Below, piece after piece: positions 61,147 to 64,000 of a DNA stretch of 64,000 bases. Under the pieces are notes generated by a model. That model saw only the letters and a list, made by a program, of their open reading frames with translations, searched no databases and was not told where the DNA came from. Position 1 is the stretch's first letter. The number at the start of each line of letters is the position of its first letter. The DNA is from Erinaceus europaeus (Eukaryota; Chordata; Mammalia; Eulipotyphla; Erinaceidae), in contig NC_080185.1 in NCBI RefSeq assembly GCF_950295315.1, forward strand, positions 43,595,737-43,659,736. Direction: 5' to 3'. The position numbers and the translations under genes were made by a program.

Positions 61147-61589
61147 CACCCCTTTCCCTGTGAAGTACAGGCCCTACCTCCCAATTCTTTTCTTGAGCTA
61201 GGGGTGGAAAATTCCATAAGGCTGAACTGGCGCCATGCCTGCTAAGTGTCTGGCCAGCTGGGATCCTGAAACACCTTGAGTCTGCAAGCCGTGCCCACTG
61301 ACGAGCACTCCAGACGACTGAGGGGGTTCTGTGTGGGAGGGAACAAAATAGCTTTCATTAGGAAGAATTTCAGAACACGTCTCAATAGAAAGTGCAGGCA
61401 GCAGCTCTGCGTTGCTGAGTGTTTTCAGCCAAAAATGCTGGAGAGAGAGGGATCATGTGTCCTCTCGCTCTGATCCCGTGGGCACATCTCTCCCTGGCTA
61501 ACCACCTGCCAGTCTGTCACATCCCAGTTTTCCTTCCACCCGGATGTCACTGTCCGTGCTGGGGATTCCATCTGGCCGCAGCATGCCAC
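61147..61589. other. single-copy DNA, no gene seen
   Basis: GC-balanced. Frames of 65 and 86 codons are open but unsupported. Confidence 0.55.
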
Positions 61590-61690
61590 TATCCCTCAAC
61601 TTCCATTATTTGGGGCCATATGCCAGAGCCAAGGAATGATCTGGTCTGGGTCTCTCTCTCTCTCTCTCATAAAAATTAATAAATTGAAAA
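61590..61690 (+). mobile_element. SINE-D 3' half
   Basis: ggggccatatgccagagcca, aggaatgatctggtctgggt, CT run, CATAAAAATTAATAAATTG. Confidence 0.65.
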
Positions 61691-61694
61691 ATAG

Positions 61695-61990
61695 AAGGGA
61701 CCCCCCCACACCTACAATCAATCAAATTTTGACAAAGGCACCCAAAACATCAAATGGGAAAAAAAAAGTCTATTCAACAAAATGGTGTTGGGAAAATTGG
61801 GTTGAAGGATACAGAAGAATGAAACTGGATCACCAAATTTCATCATATACTAAAGTTAACTCCAAATAGATCAAAGATATAGAAGTTACACTAGAAACCA
61901 TCAAATACTTAAAAGGGCTACCCCAGTAGAACTCTCTTCCATGTAAGTTTTTGCAACATCTTCACCAATTAAACTTATACTTACTAAGGG
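61695..61990 (+). mobile_element. L1 ORF2 internal fragment
   Basis: aatcaaattttgacaaaggc, caacaaaatggtgttgggaa, acagaagaatgaaactggat, gatcaaagatatagaagtta. This corresponds to the ORF2 part between the reverse transcriptase and the C-terminal region. It carries frameshifts and stops and is a dead scrap. Confidence 0.88.
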
Positions 61991-62004
61991 AAAAAAAAAA
62001 AAAG

Positions 62005-62268
62005 ATGACTCTGAGTTCAAGACCCTGGCTACCACATGGAGTATCTGCATCTGGAAACTTCATGAATGATAAAGCAGGAGATTTTTCTCTGTCTCTCATG
62101 AGCTATCTTAAGGGGGGGGGAGAAAGAGTTCACCAGGAGTAAAGGAATTATGTGGGCACGGAGCCCCAGTGATGATGATGATGATGATAATGGTGATGAT
62201 GATGGTGATGATGCTGATGATGATGCTGCTGCTGCTGATGATGATGCTGATGCTGATGATGATGATAA
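62005..62268 (+). mobile_element. SINE-E whose module became (GAT)n
   Basis: ctgagttcaagaccctggct, accacatggagtatctgcat, tcaccaggagtaaaggaatt, gtgggcacggagccccagtg, then gatgat repeats with gct units (62170-62268) starting exactly at the gtgataaccctgg part of the module. Confidence 0.85.
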
Positions 62269-62280
62269 AGGGGGGGGGGC

Positions 62281-63015
62281 GATGGTTTCCCAAAGATGAT
62301 CACATCTTAGTCTCTGAAACCAATGATTCTGCTACTCTACCCAGCAAGGGGCCATATGAGATATGATTATGGTAAGGGTTTTGCAATAAGATTCTAGACT
62401 CTCGGGCTGGCCAGTGGTGCACCTGGTTGAGCACATGTATTACAATGCTCAAGGACCCAGGTTCAAGCCCCCAGTCCCCACCTGCAGGGGGAAAGCTTTA
62501 CAAGCGGTGAATCAGGGCTGTGTCTCTCTGTCTCTCTCCCTCTCTATCAACCCTTCCCTCTTGATTTCTGGCTGTCTCTATCCAATAAATAAAGATAACA
62601 ATAAATAAATAAAATATTCTAGACTCTCCAGGTGGGACCAATATAATTGCAGAGGCCCTCCAAAGTGAGATAAGAGGCAGGGGCAGCAGAAACAGAGGCA
62701 GTGTGATGGCAAAAGCAGGATCAGAGTGATCATACATCAAAAGAAAGACTCAGCCAGCCACCACCAACTTGAAGGCTGAGGAAGGGGCCCTGAGCCAAGG
62801 AATGCAGGCAGCTTCTTGGAGCAGTGAGGATACGGAAATCGAGTTTCCCCTAGAGCATCTAGTGGGGAGGGAGGGAATCCCTGATATCTTAGTTTTTAGC
62901 CCAGTGCAAACCCAACTCCAGAATTCTGACCTTCAGGATTGTGAGAGAAAGACAGCTGGACTGTTTTAGAGATACTGAGTCTGTGCAACGGACTACAATA
63001 GCCATACAAGCAATA
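62281..63015 (+). mobile_element. MaLR/MLT1-type LTR, split by SINE-B
   Basis: gatcacatcttagtctctga, gggccatatgagatatgatt, then after the SINE ccaggtgggaccaatataat, ggcccctgagccaaggaatg-like text at 62784-62805, cccctagagcatctagtggg, ttttagcccagtgcaaaccc, ttctgaccttcaggattgtg. The order fits an ERVL-MaLR LTR. No coding sequence. Confidence 0.65.
62404..62615 (+). mobile_element. SINE-B inside LTR, exact TSD
   Basis: gggctggccagtggtgcacc to ctgtctctatccaataaata. TSD attctagactctc at 62391-62403 and 62616-62628, so the SINE is younger than the LTR. Confidence 0.97.
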
Positions 63016-63057
63016 TTCTGCTTATTAGGGCATGGTCACTGTCTGGCCCTCTTCTTC

Positions 63058-63368
63058 TTTTTGCCTCCAGGGTTATTTCTGGGGCTTGGTACCTGCACCA
63101 TGAATCCACTGCTCCTGGAGGCTATTTTTTTTCCTCTTTTGTTGCCCTGGTTGTTTTATAGTTGTTGTAGTTATTATTATTGTTTTTATTGCTGTTGTTG
63201 TTGTTGGATAGGACAGAGAGAAATGGAGAGAGGAGGGGAAGACAGAGAGGAGGAGAGAAAGACAGCCACCTGCAGACCTGCTTCACTGCCTGTGAAGCAA
63301 CTCCACTGCAGGTGGGGAGCCGGGGGCTCGAACCGGGATCCTTATGCTGATTATTGCGCTTTGCACTT
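63058..63368 (-). mobile_element. SINE-A, long form, 5'-truncated, exact TSD
   Basis: gcctccagggttatttctgg, TTG tail, ggggctcgaaccgggatcct, then stops at gcgctttgcact, lacking the outer head. TSD tggccctcttcttc at 63044-63057 and 63369-63382. Confidence 0.97.
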
Positions 63369-63382
63369 TGGCCCTCTTCTTC

Positions 63383-63593
63383 CTGAGCATTCTACTTTTA
63401 CTGAATTCTCTTCCCTTACGTCCATTCATTCTACCTGCAGGAAGGCCAGAATTCACTCTTAGAGGAGCTAAGAAAGTCAGAGAACCAAGGCAGGGGACTG
63501 GTTAGACACAGGCTTAGATAATGGAGACAAGCACACAGTGACAAGGAAGATCAAATCCAGTGACGTTAGCTGGATTTTAAAGATAGAGAGAGG
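63383..63593. other. single-copy DNA
   Basis: Nothing recognised. Confidence 0.5.
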
Positions 63594-63767
63594 GGCTGGA
63601 GGCAGGTGCACAGAGATATCCCCATGCTCGAGGGCCTGTGTTTAAGCAGCTGGTTCCCACTTGCAGTGGCGGGGGGGACTTCAGGAGTGATGGAGCAGTG
63701 CGCTTCATATGTCCCTCCTCTTCTTCCCCCTCTGCCTCCCCCCTCCTCCTCCACATTCTTCCATATA

Positions 63768-63835
<68 letters not shown>

Positions 63836-63945
63836 TCTCTCACACAATCTCTCTGCCTCTCTATAAAAAAATGGCTACTGGGAAAGGTGCAATAGTGACA
63901 GTACTAAACCTTAGTGATAATCTTGTCATGGTGGCAAGTAAATAA
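63594..63945 (+). mobile_element. SINE-E/B, long form, with (TG)30
   Basis: gggctggaggcaggtgcaca, gagggcctgtgtttaagcag, gtgatggagcagtgcgcttc, pyrimidine stretch, TG array 63771-63834, then module aatggctactgggaaaggtg and ttagtgataatcttgtcatg. Confidence 0.8.
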
Positions 63946-64000
63946 ATTACAACTGACAAGATAAGACCTGAGGCATGCAGGGCCTGAGACCTAGAGCCTG

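Noticed and set aside
62169..62268. coding methionine-rich repeat
   Set aside because: The open frame is a GAT/GCT microsatellite within a SINE module.

Overview
This is a stretch of eukaryotic nuclear DNA from a mammal, almost certainly a hedgehog (Erinaceus or a close erinaceid). The case rests on dozens of copies of tRNA-derived SINEs of the type described from hedgehogs (the ERI families of Borodulina and Kramerov). I cannot match individual published ERI or Repbase names from memory, so I use my own letters A to F. Old placental repeats (L1, MIR, MaLR-type LTR) are also present. I find no convincing protein-coding exon, RNA gene, CpG island or gene start anywhere in the 64 kb. It reads as intergenic or deep intronic DNA. 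The apparent open frames are SINE bodies, low-complexity tracts or chance.

SINE key (sense strand). A: head with gtagcgcagcgggttaagcg, B box ggttcgagccc, body gtgaagcaggtctgcaggtg, pyrimidine-rich stretch, then an AAC-rich tail and (AAAT)n. B: head ggtggcgcacctggttgagc, body like A, then gatttctggctgtctctatc and AATAAA-rich tail. C: short, head gggaggtggcacagtgg, ends cctatctttct plus AAATAA. D: head with tggttatgcaaaagactttc, then ggttcaatccc, cagcaccaccataag and gagcagtgctctggtctc. E: head gatggctcacccagtagagc, then cacatgggagcacc and a CT run. F: head aatagctcacttggatagtg, then caggttcgagcctggccccc. 'Long' copies of A, B and E carry the same extra 3' module, a gcagtggattc motif followed by gcaggcaccgagccccagca and ataaccctgg.

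Layout. 0-5.7 kb: dense SINEs, an L1 fragment cut by two SINEs. 5.7-12.9 kb: the longest repeat-poor DNA (5716-7258, 7441-9204, 10491-11813, 12179-12892), with an L1 3' end and an inverted SINE-C pair. 13-24 kb: very dense SINEs with an L1 remnant at 16.5 kb and a local direct repeat at 23.9/24.35 kb. 24.5-26.7 kb: two old minus-strand L1 pieces. 28.2-36.4 kb: the main L1 region, including a four-layer nest at 30189-34112. 36-51 kb: SINE clusters, many nested, an L1-SINE chimera at 42342-42674 and a MaLR-type LTR split by SINEs at 46-46.9 kb. 51-64 kb: Z-DNA-prone repeat, a full short-form L1 3' UTR inside a SINE (56031-57833), another L1 3' end at 59.4 kb, an L1 ORF2 scrap at 61.7 kb and a second MaLR-type LTR at 62.3-63 kb.

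Nothing here works as a pathway. The biology visible is retrotransposition: L1 machinery has copied its own 3' ends and the SINEs, leaving A-tails and target-site duplications (TSDs) of 11-20 bp that let insertion order be read. SINE CT/GA and A-rich tracts have repeatedly grown into microsatellites. The points most worth checking are the L1-SINE chimera, two structural forms of the L1 3' UTR (one lacking about 761 bp), the shared 3' module of three SINE families, and possible conserved noncoding DNA near 15.9 kb.
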